6,315 nucleotides of DNA from Bacillota bacterium (lineage in GTDB: Bacteria; Bacillota; Clostridia; Oscillospirales; Ruminococcaceae): positions 1-6,315 of the forward strand of contig JAEWMM010000090.1 in the NCBI GenBank assembly GCA_023457175.1, written 5' to 3'. The notes under the pieces were generated by a model, which saw nothing but the letters and a program-made list of their open reading frames with translations, was not told where the DNA came from and did not search any database. This document shows, piece by piece, positions 6,153 to 6,315 of the stretch. A program made the translations under genes and the position numbers. Each line of letters opens with the position of its first letter. The first letter of the stretch is position 1.

Positions 6153-6175
6153 ACGATTCGATTGCAGGATCGTTA
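6151..6175. repeat. perfect 7-bp dyad adjoining the previous one
   Basis: TAACGAT (6151-6157) and ATCGTTA (6169-6175) are exact reverse complements with an 11-bp spacer, and share two bases with the end of the dyad at 6126-6152. Two back-to-back dyads suggest a composite control region between divergent units, but no regulator family is recognised. Confidence 0.4.
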
Positions 6176-6184
6176 ATACATAAA

Positions 6185-6315
6185 TTGCATAATGGCCGCT
6201 GCCCGAAGTATGCGGACAACAACTGTTCTATGTGTCCGGCAGCTGTGCCCGACAAACAGCACGGCTATTGCCCGGCTTATTTTACAACATTTTGGGGTGC
6301 ACCGTTTAAATACGC
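6185..6315 (+). other. possible cysteine-rich reading frame running off the right edge
   Basis: This plus-strand frame reads through to the window end without a stop. From TTG at 6185 it gives NGRCPKYADNNCSMCP and then KQHGYCPAYFTTFWGAPFKY, four cysteines in a C-x6-C-x2-C pattern plus a later Cys, which looks more protein-like than its shadow frames. However, no ATG fits, the frame is open far upstream of any plausible start (from 6041) and overlaps the minus-strand promoter, and the nearest AGGA is about 15 nt before the TTG. It may be a divergent small zinc-binding-type protein or chance. No recognised family. The rest of 6074-6315 holds only the two dyads described separately. Confidence 0.2.

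Noticed and set aside
6070..6255. Minus-strand 61-codon frame with several cysteines upstream of the promoter
   Set aside because: It needs a TTG start with no ribosome site, covers the two perfect dyads and runs into the promoter; its composition looks like chance.
6277..6315. C-terminal end of an upstream minus-strand gene (frame ending TAA at 6277)
   Set aside because: Only 12 codons are visible, with no recognisable motif and a competing plus-strand frame.

Overview
The window carries the 5' part of a de novo purine (IMP) biosynthesis operon. All recognisable genes lie on the minus strand, so the operon reads from right to left: purE, purC, purF, purM, purN, a PurO-type IMP cyclohydrolase, and the first 52 codons of a formyltransferase-only PurH that runs off the left edge. 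The moderately GC-rich coding sequence, strong AGGAGG-like ribosome binding sites, sigma-A type promoter, B. subtilis-type PurF (propeptide plus four cluster cysteines) and the split PurH pair all point to a Gram-positive anaerobe, most likely a Clostridia member of the Oscillospiraceae/Ruminococcaceae kind. The genus cannot be fixed from this window.

Layout from right to left. 6126-6315: two adjacent perfect dyads and a weak, edge-truncated cysteine-rich plus-strand frame. 6045-6073: a near-consensus promoter on the minus strand. About 6038 to 5847: a roughly 190-nt unit that can fold into a long closing stem, an open middle and an apical hairpin, and that ends in a perfect 10-bp intrinsic terminator. 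It sits just before purE and is best explained as a structured RNA. 6S RNA is the leading candidate; a leader/attenuator or a 39-codon small ORF are alternatives. 5822-4555: purE and purC. 4554-4262: a 293-bp gap with an 87-bp inverted-repeat element. 4261-2828: purF. 2827-2553: a 275-bp gap with a MITE-like element. 2552-1: purM, purN, the IMP cyclohydrolase and the formyltransferase gene, tightly packed with 7-nt and 4-nt overlaps and a 24-nt gap.

Together the enzymes cover step 1 (PurF), step 3 (PurN), step 5 (PurM), carboxylation (PurE), SAICAR synthesis (PurC), AICAR formylation (PurH C-terminal type) and ring closure to IMP (PurO type). Not seen here are PurD, PurL/Q/S, PurB and PurK; purD or purL could lie beyond the left edge. 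The main points of interest are the terminator-bounded RNA between the promoter and purE, the replacement of bifunctional PurH by two separate proteins, and the two repeat-bearing gaps on either side of purF in an otherwise compact operon.
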